Of a stretch of 64,000 bases of DNA, positions 54,001-64,000 are shown piece after piece. Location of the stretch: NCBI GenBank assembly GCA_018292915.2, contig JACVVK020000373.1, positions 247,501 through 311,500 of the forward strand. The letters run 5' to 3'. Every line of letters starts with the position of its first letter. Within the stretch, counting starts at the first letter, position 1. The notes under the pieces are model-generated. The model did not search any database. It was not told the origin of the DNA and saw only the letters and a program-made list of their open reading frames with translations. The translations under genes were made by a program, and so were the position numbers. This DNA comes from Batillaria attramentaria. Taxonomy: Eukaryota > Mollusca > Gastropoda > Batillariidae.

Positions 54001-56173
54001 AACAGATAGGCCTGCCACCGCCCATAGATTCGGCGTCTGGCTTCGCGGCGAAACTGTGTCACTGTTATTTTTAGTAACTTCTTGTTGTCAGCTGAAACCG
54101 CTCGGCCAATCAAATTCCGTTACCGGCAAAAGCGCTCACTTTTCTGTGACGTCAACGGTATTTGCGTATTGTTGTCGTCTGCTGCCGACTGAGAAGCGCG
54201 TTTGAGACCGTGCTGAAAGTTTACCATCTTATACACTATGCCACCCAAAACAAGACCCAGGCCCGGAAAAGGTCAGTCATTTTTGATGGCTATGTTAAAA
54301 AAGAGCAATGTTTCTCAATCCGCAAGCGCTTCTAACGCGGATGACCCGATGGAGGGGGGTAGTGAAGAGCTTCCTCTCAGTTCGGAGGCACCGGGTGGCA
54401 CTCCTAGTCCCCCATCGCATGAGCCCAAAATCGAAAGATGTTGAAAACGAAAGTACCAAGACCCCCGCTCGACAACTAGTATCCAGTTGGTTCAAAGTAT
54501 TTCCATGGTTGGTTTACAATGAAAAAACGCGCACCGTGTTTTGCAGTGTGTGCATGAAGGACGGTGTAGCCAAAAACTCCTTCACAAGGGGGTGCGGGAA
54601 TCTCCGTAAGTTCGCGCTCTCGGACCCTGCAGACGCCGATGCAGGTACAAAATCGGATGCAAGCTGAAAAAAGGCAGCTTACCCGAGAGGAGCATGCAAT
54701 ATTACAAGTGGCAAGGGCATTGTGAAGCGATGGAAACAAAAGAGAGAGAGAGGAGGTTGTACAAATCAAAAACATCGGCATCACAGTTGGAGACCACAAG
54801 CTCTTCTTCCTGAATTGTTGTTTGGCTGCTTCAACTCTTGCCCCAGTGGATCTCTACGGCCACAGAGACTTACTGATTAACTCTGACTGCCAAGGCAGGG
54901 TAGTGGCCATGCAAATGCATGGCCACTTCCATGCCTTGGCAGTCAAGGGGTGAAGTGAGAGAAGCTGAAAGTCTTTAGCCCTTTCCCGTCGTAGAACACA
55001 TTACTGACAAAAGATTTCTAAGGAAGTCTTGTGTCAGAAATGTGTGCTCGGATCTGAGAGGGTTAATGGATTCATAGGCATCATGTGTTTCAGTGAACTA
55101 AGGGAGAGAAACAGACACAGGGGCACTTTAGCTCATTTACCTCTGATGATGCCTGCTGTCCATGCTTTTAGCATGGACGGACAGCAGGTGTCAGCAGGGG
55201 TGAATGTGTTAAAACAGAGAACTGAGAAAGAGACCCTTCTAACACACTCATGAATACATTCTCTATTCTGACAGTGTTGTCTTTATATTTTAAATTTATA
55301 TGAAACAATCAGTTAATTACAACAAATTCTTCATTTTATTCAATATTGTTCTGCCATTTTGAAGTCTCGATTAGAAAATGAAATCAGTTTGTCAATGGTG
55401 TCTATTAAAAACTCCTGGTTAATATGACATCTTGTTCTGTTATTATTTAAAAGTTGTATTAAATTAGAACAATAATTTAACTTGAATTTTTTTTTTTTTT
55501 TTTTTTTGATGTTTCCATGTCCCATTAATTTTTTGAACCAGGACAAAATGTCCTATCAAGTGTTTGGATTCAGGACATTTTGTCCCATCCGGTCTCCGAG
55601 CTGGCCACATCACTGAACAGGTCTACAGCGTTCTGTATAATATGGGACACATACTGCCAGGAACACAGACCCGTGGAAGTGGAAGTGGAAGTAATGGATG
55701 TTACCGAAGATGACCCACACAGCTTCTGCTTGCTTCATCTGTGATGTCACCACCATCTAGTCTTCGCCACAGTTTGGAAAATTGATGGAAGTGTCATTTA
55801 TCCCTCCTGGTGTCCTTTTCCATGTCTTTGTCAATACAGACTAAGAGAAAAACAGAGAAAAATAAGACACCCGGAGGCAGAAACAGGAGGAGCAGGGTGG
55901 GTGAGGGGCGTGGCGGGGCTGCAAGTATGCTATGATCACACATGGAAAGAACACAAAGTTCCAGTAAGGCGATACGCACGCATCGAGCAGAAACTTTGCG
56001 ATATCCTCATCTGTATGCAGATCATACGCTTCCCCCGTGCGTCTCCACCTCTCAAACTGCGACCCAAGGTGCACTGTCTGTCTGTGTCTCTCGCGAATTT
56101 GCTCCTTGTGCCTCTGCCTGCTTGCTTCCTTTTGTTCGATCGTGAGTTTGGATCGTCTTGATGCTTCGTCCAT
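48056..56173 (-). CDS. Multi-exon hypothetical nuclear-type protein
   Basis: Four minus-strand exons fit together in phase. 56173-55980 is MDEASRRSKL..., basic helical, with LGSQFERWRRTGEAYDLHTD and EDIAKFLLD. 53251-53151 is LEGIRPKIEPAERSDFFKIE. 51952-51836 is acidic, ...SETDSETDSAEEPMH. 48237-48056 is MDVPRRSSRIEAGQ, a proline tract, then RKYRENLKKDPVKYAAY. Together they make 198 codons, ending phase 0 at a GTGAGT donor. The FERWR...TDEDIAKFLLD and KYRENLKKDPVKYAAYK motifs are common in large invertebrate families of putative transcription-related proteins. Continuation into 47297 or 45576 (recombinase) is phase-compatible with this last exon, so this may be the 5' part of the recombinase gene. 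Confidence 0.55.
48320..50184. other. Stretch without recognised gene, one hairpin
   Basis: Mostly AT-rich and probably intronic. A palindromic segment at about 49838-49908 has arms GTTGAACAT / ATGTTCAAC and GGGACATGG / CCATGTCCC, perhaps a small foldback. No other feature is supported. Confidence 0.45.
50185..50640 (+). pseudogene. LINE RNase H and C-terminal fragment
   Basis: Plus-strand translation reads GNEEADRLAKSGS (end of an RNase H domain), then FRLRTGHCRLCAHLCRLGLS and CPCGTAPQTPEHILQSCPLF (the cysteine-rich tail typical of I/Jockey-type LINE polyproteins), with a stop near 50633. The rest of the element is absent: a 5'-truncated, dead copy on the strand opposite the surrounding gene. 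Confidence 0.82.
50641..51835. other. Stretch without recognised gene
   Basis: No domain is found in either strand. It presumably forms part of an intron of the minus-strand gene. Confidence 0.4.
52804..53050 (+). mobile_element. MITE with GTGACCCGTTCTC ends, copy 2
   Basis: Reverse orientation to the copy at 25794-26046 with the same interior (GCGCTAGGCCGAACGCCGCT, AAGTAGGCTACTC-type and GGTTATGCAGTTTGATTCAA reversed). TIRs are GTGACCCGTTCTC and GAGAACGGGTCAC. A possible ATTT duplication abuts both ends. Confidence 0.82.
53351..53745 (-). mobile_element. SINE family B, reversed partial copy
   Basis: On the minus strand it follows the 32505 element from the GGGTGTG-GCCCAATGGGGA region through CACATGAACATATACA to a poly(A) tail (T run at 53350-53362). 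The tRNA-like head is missing. A small further piece of the same 3' end (TGTTTGGCTGCTTCAACTCT) occurs at about 54815-54850. Confidence 0.75.
53790..55615 (+). mobile_element. hAT-like element, 1.8 kb, with TTF-type zinc-finger frame
   Basis: Ends CAGTGATGTGGCCAG...CTCGGA and its inverse, with direct repeat AACAGG at 53784-53789 and 55616-55621. Subterminal GGACATTTGTCC-type motifs match the MITEs at 6776 and 35075. Inside, plus-strand frames 54238-54444 and about 54430-54667 give a Ser/Pro-rich leader and then SSWFKVFPWLVYNEKTRTVF followed by CSVCMKDGVAKNSFTRGC. This is a TTF/ZNF862-type zinc finger common in hAT transposases. The frames are shifted against each other and no catalytic domain follows, so it is a deletion derivative. 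It lies in the first intron of the minus-strand gene. Confidence 0.8.
54884..54945. repeat. Strong hairpin inside the hAT-like element
   Basis: TGACTGCCAAGGCA pairs with TGCCTTGGCAGTCA at the ends, and AGTGGCCATGCA with TGCATGGCCACT inside, leaving only a few unpaired bases. A second hairpin with CCTGCTGTCCATGCT arms lies at about 55150-55190. They may be nested mini-foldbacks. Confidence 0.8.
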
Positions 56174-57008
56174 CTTCGGTTAGGCTATCTGTGAAGTTCT
56201 GCGTGCGAAGATTTCTACTATTTACCGGAAACGCCACAAAATTTACAGAAATCTTCTCAATTTTGTGTTCGCGAAAGCAAAAGATTAGGGTTAGTAACCC
56301 ACCTCGAATTGTAACAAAGCGAAAAAGTTGACAGGTCTTCGGAGGACTTTGTAAATTGTCTTTACTTTTCGTTATCTTAGACTCTTTTCGATGTTTCCGG
56401 TAAATAGCAAGAGTTGTGTCCCTTGAGTGTCATGGCGCCGAACGGCAAAATTTGTTTTAGGGACAAAATGTACTAGTTAGGCCTGAGGAGTACCTACGGT
56501 CTTACGTGTGCTAATAAAACAAAGGTAATTGAAACTGCGGGTAATGTGTAGCTTCTTGCCTCCTTGCTGTGTATTCCTAATCCAGAGATTTCCTTACACA
56601 GTCGCGTTGTTCTTTTGAATTTCTTGCTATTTTAGATTTGGAAATAGTGACTGAGGATCTGTGCTTTTGTCCTTTTTAAAAAACAGCAACAACAAAACAC
56701 ACACAACCTTGTATAAAATGGACTAAGTTGATTTGATAGGTGGATACATGTACAATATGATTCCAGCAATCCACCTGAGAGAGTTAATTAATTTTAAAAA
56801 TTACAAATAAATAAAGATTGTAATGTAAAATTTGTTAACTTTTTTGATGAGATGCATTCATTCATTCTGAGTGCACAGGGACATTGACTGGTGCACCTTT
56901 TCTGTCATTAAAAAATAATTCACCATTGTGCTGATTTCAGAATGCTCTACATGCTCACCTGACCTGGCATAGTCGCATGCAGTTTAAAGGATCGAGCCAG
57001 TCAGTACC
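56174..57008. promoter_or_regulatory. Divergent intergenic region, presumptive shared promoter
   Basis: 835 bp separate the start of the minus-strand gene (56173) and the plus-strand MAJIN-like ATG (57009). No TATA box is evident. A TTTCAG acceptor-like site at 56934-56940 may end a 5' untranslated intron of the MAJIN-like gene. TTTACCGGAAACG (56220) and TTTCCGGTAAA (56394) are inverse copies. Confidence 0.35.
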
Positions 57009-58643
57009 ATGGCACTACACTTTCCTCTACTTGTGGATGAAACACGACTCATCAAGCATAAGGACTGTCTCTACAAAGTGAAGCTTGCATACAAAAACAT
57101 CCCCGCAGACTCACCTATAGATGGCCCAGGGGTGTCTGCTGCTTTGCAGTCTGAACTTGAGGAAGTCTTGCGTGCAGTTGTGTACATGGTGCAAAATGAC
57201 AAACCGATGGTTGTAGTGCAAACTCAGAACTTCTATGTGGCAACCAGTCTCAAACCATGGAGGGCACAGCAGAAGCTGAGTTTTTGTCAGCATGGAAAAG
57301 CTGTGGAGGCGTATGACAACGTTATCACACTGGTTTTGACCCCACACTTCTCAGGCAAACTGTGGACAGCCAAAGGTAGACATGTGCACATCAGAAATGG
57401 TGCAGCTGAATCAACTGGTCAGGGGCAAGGTGCGCAGAAGTCTGCACAAACAAATCATGCCGGTTTAGCTTCTCAGCACCAGAATTCATCCTGCGCTGAG
57501 CCAAGCCCAAGGTCTGGGCAGTGTCAAATGTCACATGTTGCAGCATCACCAAGAAGTTTCAGGAGCAGTAATAAAAGGAGAAATGAATCAGCTCTGCAAG
57601 GTAACGTCTCCCTGAACAGTTCAGCTAAACCTGAAAATCTTTCTGTCGGTCAGATGGATGCACGGAACTCTAAAGACAAAAATCCACGTGCAGCAATTGC
57701 TTTGACGACGATTCAGCATGCTGAAGGATCTCCAAGTCGAACAGAGGAGGAAACTTCGAAAACTCAGCATCAGAAGCAGACTAACAGATCTATAGAAGTC
57801 CACTCCAACATAAGTAACAGTCCCAAAACAAAGAGAATTCGCAGGCAAATGAAAGAGCACACTGCACCTGCTACAGTGCATCAGAGCTCTAGGTTAAGCT
57901 ACAGCCTTAGAAACCACAGACTACAGAGGAACGGTACACACTCTTCGAGCACGCATCTGGGGAATCAAAACAACTCCGTCAAGCAGCTAAGGAACATGCC
58001 TGAACTGCAGTTTTTGAATGCCAGCCACAAAAGGAAACTAGAACCCAGCACTGCTAATTCTGTGCAGCCGAGCCAAAAGAGTAGGAAGGTGTCCCCTGAC
58101 ATAAACACCCTTTCACCCCAAAAGAACAAAAAATTACCCTCAACGGGAAACATCCATACTCCCCAGAATGGGAAAGGCACCCATGCTGGAAACGCCCGTT
58201 CACCTCAAAAGAATAGGAAATTACCCCCAGCCAGGAAAGCCCATTCACCCCAACAGAATCGGAAAGGAGCCCCTGTTAGTGTTAAAAGCACTCGCTCCCA
58301 GAGGGCAGTTTTACAGCACAATCGCATTGCTATCACAAACACGCTCATGCTGGAAGAGAACCGGAGGCTTGGGAAGCTTGGCATGGTGACACGTTCTGCA
58401 GCTGCATGTAAAGTTAAGACAGCTCAGACTTTCCATCAGAAGGATCGTCACATGGTAGCTGAGGATGATCTGAGAGAGGAACTCAAACTTCAGCTGCTAG
58501 CCAGCACTCAGGGACAAACGGTTGATGGGTCTACAGTGCGAGGAAGAAAGCGACGGAGAAGTCTGCTCGAGGTGGTTGCTGACACTGTGTTCACCCCGAT
58601 CAAGCGTGCATTAGGGAAAAGAAAAACTGCCAAACTGTCCTGA
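57009..58643 (+). CDS. MAJIN-like protein (meiotic telomere complex)
   Basis: 544 aa in one exon, ATG in good context (ACCATGG). Residues about 4-115 (FPLLVDETRLIKHKDCLYKV, SELEEVLRAVV, a W-containing strand, YDNVITLVLTPHF) resemble the N-terminal domain of MAJIN. In animals that protein anchors TERB1/TERB2-bound telomeres to the inner nuclear membrane in meiosis. The rest is low-complexity and basic, with four imperfect repeats of a SPQKNRKLPPARKAH type (about 360-425) and basic clusters near the end. Mammalian MAJIN is about 175 aa with a C-terminal membrane anchor. No such anchor is visible here, so it may be encoded by another exon, be absent, or the homology may be to another protein with this fold. 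Confidence 0.55.
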   Translation: MALHFPLLVDETRLIKHKDCLYKVKLAYKNIPADSPIDGPGVSAALQSELEEVLRAVVYMVQNDKPMVVVQTQNFYVATSLKPWRAQQKLSFCQHGKAVEAYDNVITLVLTPHFSGKLWTAKGRHVHIRNGAAESTGQGQGAQKSAQTNHAGLASQHQNSSCAEPSPRSGQCQMSHVAASPRSFRSSNKRRNESALQGNVSLNSSAKPENLSVGQMDARNSKDKNPRAAIALTTIQHAEGSPSRTEEETSKTQHQKQTNRSIEVHSNISNSPKTKRIRRQMKEHTAPATVHQSSRLSYSLRNHRLQRNGTHSSSTHLGNQNNSVKQLRNMPELQFLNASHKRKLEPSTANSVQPSQKSRKVSPDINTLSPQKNKKLPSTGNIHTPQNGKGTHAGNARSPQKNRKLPPARKAHSPQQNRKGAPVSVKSTRSQRAVLQHNRIAITNTLMLEENRRLGKLGMVTRSAAACKVKTAQTFHQKDRHMVAEDDLREELKLQLLASTQGQTVDGSTVRGRKRRRSLLEVVADTVFTPIKRALGKRKTAKLS

Positions 58644-58649
58644 GTTTTA

Positions 58650-59169
58650 ATATCAATACATTGTTCAAGTTAGGCTCTTGTGTTAGTGTTCTGCGATGAT
58701 TTTTCTTCACAGTCAGAAGTTTTAGATTTCAGTTGCCTTTCTATAGTTGCAGAGGTGAATTTTTTTTTTTAGCTGCATTCTGAGCTATAACCTGTAGGCA
58801 GGGTGTGATTTATTTTCACACAGGACCTGTCTTTTTATGGTTTTTGTTTGTTTTTTTGTTTATTGTTATGGTGTTTTGTGCCCATTCCTGTTTAGCCAAA
58901 AGTACAAACAGGTGAGCTCCTGGTACCCTGACTGTCCCTAGCTGTTGTGCCATGAACAACCTCATATCATTTGCACCACTACTACTACTACATGTACTAC
59001 TAGTACTACTATTAGTATTACTATGAGCATCTTAAGGCTAACTGAGTTGGGGGTGGGTGGGGGGGGGGGTTGGAAAGGGGGGGGGGGGAAGAAAGCTGTC
59101 AGTTACAAGATGGGCGGAGGCTTTCTCATAAAGTTGGATGCTATTGTATGTACACACACATGCTTGCAG

Positions 59170-59245
<76 letters not shown>

Positions 59246-59646
59246 ATTGAGTACATCAGGTTTTGACCTTGTTACTGTTTGGTCACAATTCGAAGTGACA
59301 GAGCATTTTGTTCTACAAAATTTATACATGTAACATTGTGAAAATTGTAAAATAGCTGTATTGACATTAAGTGATCCTAGCTGTTAAAAATCTACCTTTG
59401 TGGTACATGTATTATACAGTAACTGGGTAATCTTGGTAGAAAAGTAGGATAGAGTTAGAGCATATAATTACGTAGATGTCTCTAGTTGGAAAAAAAAAAA
59501 GGATTTGTCTCTTGTGGTTACTCTTTGAAATAGCATTGAATGCAGTTCTAATCTGCTGGATTATGGACAGAAAGTGGAGGTGAAGAAGGTGACTGTGCTT
59601 GACCAGCCAGCAAGCAAGCAAGCACACACACACACATGCACGCATG

Positions 59647-59712
<66 letters not shown>

Positions 59713-60365
59713 TTGATACCAGTAGTGCCTTGACTGGTAATGATTCTTGCATTCTGTTGCTTGTTTATTTTGTCATTGGTAAATTCGTCAGCCACTCTTA
59801 ATGGTGCAGTCAACACGGTCCATACAGGTTCACAGTCTCAAAACTCCATGTGACTTTTCCAGGCCAACTCTCCTGTTTTCCAGGACAACTTCCTCGCCCT
59901 CTTTCACACTGACACATGTGAGGGTAGAAATCATGTGTTTATCCAAGTTATCACAGTCAGCAAGACCAGTGTTCAGAGTTAGTCATTAACCTTATGGGAA
60001 GGCAGTTTGTTGGTATTTTTGGCAATCAGTCCAGTGAGCAATCACCAAGCTCACCATTTCACTGCTGGGCTCAAAATGGCTTCCATAAAATTCCGAAATT
60101 CCATGACTCTTGAGATAATTTCCAGGCCTGGAAAAGCTACATTGTATTTCCAAATTCCATGATATGACTTTTCCAGGATTCCATAACCTGTATTGATCCT
60201 GAGTAAAAGATATGTGCTAGGTGTAAACTTGCCATAGCATTCTTATAGTTAAAATATATATATATATAAACTTACCCAGCATTGAACTGCAATAGTGCAA
60301 TGTCTAACGCCAATTTTGGCTCCCTTGTGTAAGAAAGGGAGTCTTTGTAATAACCCTCCGTCATC

Positions 60366-60433
<68 letters not shown>

Positions 60434-60746
60434 TGCAGTAAGCCTTCACTAGGCATTTTCTCAGAATCTACAAACAGCAGAGGCACCAAACTTAGCACGC
60501 TATTCGCTTATAGACAGCGCTAAGATGTTTCAAAATATATATAATTTTGAATAACCTTGACTCAAGGTCAAGGTCACTAAAGCTGTCTGAAAATTTTACA
60601 TTGACAATTTCTCAGAATCTACAAACGCCGGAGGTTTTAACCTTTGCATGATGATACACATTGATTACATACATGTATTCAATGGCTTTGTGTCAAGTTC
60701 AAGGCCTTGTATTTACTATTAAAATTGTTGTTGGATGGTGTGAAAT

Positions 60747-60787
<41 letters not shown>

Positions 60788-61600
60788 GTCAGCTATCTGT
60801 GTTTCTGTCTCTTTCCTTCTGTCTCTCTACAGTACAATTTATCAGTTAGCCAGCACTACTTTCAGTGCTGTGATGGCCATTGATTTGTACATGTATGTAT
60901 ACATGTCATGTATGTATACTGGTTCCAAAATCTGTGGCTTTGAAAAAGGGTCTAAAGTGCCCAAGGATGGGATTTGTAAGGCACTTTGGGCCCCTCTTCC
61001 ATTTGATTTTGTGTTTCCCTCCTCCCTTATATTTTCTGATGGCACACAGAAAAAAACAACAACAAAAACATACGTTGTACTCTAGAAACTACAGCCAAAA
61101 AAACCCCTGCCTACCAGTTAGTTGTTCTACTTTAATTTCCCTGGGCGACTCATTTTTCCCACACACTGACATAGGCAAGAACTGACACTCCCACATATGT
61201 AATTAACTGTGTAATTGATGTCTTGAGTAGAAGAGTAATGCCTACACATGCCCCAGGATGATAGGCTTCGGAAGTAGTCCACCTTGGCAAGCCTGCACAT
61301 TTTTCGACCACGTCTTTTCGAACAACAGAGTCAAATACACTTAAAGCTACATGAGTACAATCAATGTGAACAAACTCAGGTCTTCATTATTAACGTGCTT
61401 CACATAAATATTCCTCTGAACAACAAGAATTCACCCGGAGTGGGCGTGCCACATTGTAAGGGAAGCAACTGTTGTATGACGACTCTTTCGCAAAGGAAAC
61501 CAGTTTCGGTGGGTTGTGTTGTCCGCATGGTTTCGTCAGCTACTCAAACAGCGAGCAGAACATCGAGTATTTCTTGACATCTGTGGACTTTAGTGTGCTT
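58650..61600. other. Intergenic region with microsatellites
   Basis: Holds (TAC)n-like sequence near 58977-59010, G runs (59048-59090), (CA)n at 59170-59242 and 59649-59710, (GT)n at 60368-60432 and 60749-60785, and a repeated phrase TTCTCAGAATCTACAAAC at about 60457 and 60609. No gene is supported. The promoter of FARSB presumably lies in its last few hundred bases. Confidence 0.6.
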
Positions 61601-61607
61601 CTACACC

Positions 61608-63934
61608 ATGCCGACAGTGGCTGTAAAAAGAGATGAGCTGTTCCGACGGCTGGGAAGGACTTACAGTGAGTAGTTTAGACGAATCGGCATACTAATCATC
61701 GCATGGAATCTCTAGCAACCTGCCATGATCCACACTAAAAGCAGCTGCTGCAATCAGCTACACTCTGCTTATCCTTGTCAGTTGTAGTGAAGCGTCTGTC
61801 GCATTGAAACATAGCAACGTATCAGTCAAAGTAAGACTTAGTTTTGCATTTTGCAGTAGTCCGGGATGTTTGTCGATTCCTATGCGGTTGGGTTGCTACT
61901 GCTAGAATAAAGTTGGGGGTAGGTGGGTGGGGCCATTGGGGGTGACCCCGAAATGGTGTTTTTAGCAGTGTCTCTCATAAACAATAGGGCACCTCTCCAT
62001 CTGCACCCCCTTTTTACACCATTGCCACACTACATGTTCACATGTATTCTATCCGCTGACTCCTGTCATGGAAGTTATAAACTGGACATGTTAATGTTCA
62101 TGCAACATGCAAACTGATCATTTATGATTCTGATTCCTTTCATTTTGGTTTGTTTTCAGCGGATGAAGAGTTTGATGAGCTGTGTTTTGAGTTTGGTCTC
62201 GAACTGGATGAAGTGGTAAGATTTTTAGATAATTGTAGATAGAAATACTTAACCCTAATTTTGCTGAATAAATTTATGCTGATCGAAGAAGCCACAGCTA
62301 GGGATAGTAGCCATGGAGGAATATTCCATTATCAGCAAACCCATGGGTTAATTTGTCCTATGAGAGGAAATGATGCTGTGTACAATTATTTAATCTAAAA
62401 AAAACAACCAAAAAACAAAAAAACCCCTCTCTAACACAAATACTAAGGAAGCTTAATAATAATAATAATAATATTTATAGGGCGCCTATCCCCGTGGAAC
62501 GAGCTATAGGCGCCTATCAAATCTAAAACCTAAAAAAAAAAGCACAAAAAACCCATTCACTCAACTCAATGTACACTGCGTAAGACATAACATAAGCTTG
62601 TGGCATAATGCCATGTAGCATGTGGATTACTTGAATGAAATTGTTCATTTTTATTAGCAGCACTTGAACAGGGCTGCATGCATGCACAGTGTATTCCTAT
62701 ATATTGATTGACTAACACCCTTTTTCATGTAGATGTACATTTAGATGCTGTCTTCTATAGACATTAGCACTCAGTTGTTAATATCCTGCCATTACTAGTC
62801 ACCAGATTTTGACACTTTGCAAGTCTGCATTTTTTTTTTCTTTAAAATTAGATGTGGTTTGAGTTTGTTTTTATTTTAAAACAGACATCGGAGAAGGAAC
62901 AGATTGAACGCGAACAAGGCTCAGGCAAAGCTGTTGGAGCATCTGAGGATGTGGAATACAAAATTGACATTCCAGCAAACAGGTTCTTGTTCTCCTATAA
63001 TGCATTTTATAAAACCTTCCAGTTTGTGTGTCAGTGTGTGTTTTTTCACTGGTTTTTGAGAAGGGCGAGTGTCCTATTTTCTGTTTTAACATTTAAGGTT
63101 CTATCTTTGCATATATATTTGAATAGGATGGTGCCTTGCTGTTTATTTGAATGCTTTGCATTGATTTCTCTCATTACCATGACCTGTTGTTTTTCCCCTG
63201 GCGTGCAATACATTTTGTAATTTACATATGTTTCAGGTATGATCTTCTCTGCATTGAGGGGCTGGTCAGAGGAATACTCATCTTTAAAGAGAAGTAAGCA
63301 TAATTATTTGCCCTTGCTTGTTTCTAGAGTTATTTGTTTTTCATGTTCATGAGCTTTTCTTTTTTCTTCTTAAAATCTTGTGTGTTTGGGGGGAGGGGGA
63401 TGGGTGGCATCAAAGAAGTGGTGGATTAATAGTTTGTAACTAGCAGGGGGAAAAATGTGTTAGGGAGTTCTGTAAATTATCACTAGCTCATTTATTCAAT
63501 TTGCAAGTATTGATAAATCGGATGAATTACTTGTTTATTTATTTAGATTTTTATCTGACGACATAGTCAGTGTTATGGTTCATTGGAATTGTTTGCAGAA
63601 TGAAGGCACCAAGATACCGTGCTGTAACACCACCTGGCGGAAATCAACAACTGGTCATAAAACCAGCGGTCAGTGTTTTCAGCTGTTAGACGTGCTTTCG
63701 TGGATGTACATGTACTTAAGACATAACAAACCTTACACAGAGGTTTTCTGTTCTTGTCATCACATCCTTCTTTTCATTATATTTGTATAAGATGTCATTC
63801 CACCTCAAGCTCGCTTATTTGAAGTGTGTATCATTTGATTTTTTTTAATGCTGAAAATGTGTGTTTTATTTCAGACGGCCCAAGTACGGCCATTTGCTGT
63901 AGCAGCAGTCTTGCGGAATATAACCATGACCCAG
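61608..63934 (+). CDS. FARSB: Phenylalanyl-tRNA synthetase beta subunit, 5' exons
   Basis: Six coding exons: 61608-61665, 62160-62215, 62885-62982, 63237-63293, 63599-63668 and 63875-63934. All have GT-AG junctions and compatible phases, giving the first 133 residues. It starts MPTVAVKRDELFRRLGRTY, then [38 protein letters not shown], a KMKAPRYRAV block and VRPFAVAAVLRNITMTQ. These are characteristic of the eukaryotic cytosolic FARSB N-terminus (about 590 aa in human). The protein pairs with FARSA to form the heterotetramer that charges tRNA-Phe. The gene runs off the window after a GTCAGT donor. Confidence 0.96.
62454..62545 (-). repeat. (AAT)n and LINE-tail-like fragment
   Basis: (AAT)n followed by TTATAGGGCGCCTATCCCCG and an inverted GGCGCCTATC; it resembles the 3' end of the LINE at 33300 (ATT repeat plus a short GGCGCC-containing sequence). 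It lies in FARSB intron 2. Confidence 0.5.
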
Positions 63935-63975
63935 GTCAGTGTTTTACTGATTAGTATAAAGTTACTGTTTCGTTG

Positions 63976-63996
63976 GGGGGGGGGGGGGGGGGGGGG
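63976..63996. repeat. Poly-G tract
   Basis: About 20 G at the window end, inside a FARSB intron. Confidence 0.9.
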
Positions 63997-64000
63997 TGTT

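Overview
The window is eukaryotic genomic DNA from a metazoan. Genes are split by GT-AG introns, and (CA)n, (GA)n and homopolymer tracts, tRNA-derived SINEs, decayed LINEs and small inverted-repeat transposons are abundant. The conserved genes (DDOST, FARSB, a MAJIN-like gene) and the repeat style suggest a marine invertebrate, most likely a gastropod or other mollusc; the species assignment is inference.

Layout. 1-5,200: repeats, including a foldback element and a dead LINE. 5,271-10,034 (+): a three-exon type II membrane protein resembling a Golgi glycosyltransferase. 10,132-24,137: a 14.0-kb Polinton/Maverick (adintovirus-like) element with long terminal inverted repeats (TIRs) and a 6-bp GTTGTT target duplication, lying about 100 bp beyond the last recognised exon of that gene. 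24,144-29,100: SINEs, MITEs and a minisatellite. 29,144-38,020 (-): a complete 11-exon DDOST (OST48) gene with SINEs, a LINE and MITEs in its introns. 38,240-39,770: a decayed C2H2 zinc-finger sequence. 42,420-43,990: a dead LINE. 44,599-56,173 (-): coding exons that include a Crypton-type tyrosine recombinase domain and a basic/acidic nuclear-type protein. 53,790-55,615: a hAT-like element. 57,009-58,643 (+): a MAJIN-like gene. 61,608 to the end (+): the first six coding exons of FARSB.

The Polinton is the most interesting part. Its left block is compact and almost operon-like, all on the + strand: packaging ATPase, small basic protein, 272-aa protein, retroviral-type integrase with chromodomain, small membrane protein, minor capsid protein, pX/pVI-like core protein, major capsid protein and adenain-type protease. 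Three of its junctions are exact ATGA stop/start overlaps. Its right block holds separately promoted accessory genes: two PC4-like ssDNA-binding proteins, an unknown protein, a CARD-domain gene plus a truncated CARD-like copy, and a C2H2 zinc-finger gene. Repeated TATA-containing promoter modules precede some of them. No protein-primed DNA polymerase B, the usual Polinton hallmark, is present between the TIRs. The major capsid gene carries two frameshifts and the CARD gene one, so this copy is probably decaying although most other genes are open.

The element could supply integration, capsid assembly, maturation and packaging functions, but would need replication from elsewhere unless an unrecognised protein does it.
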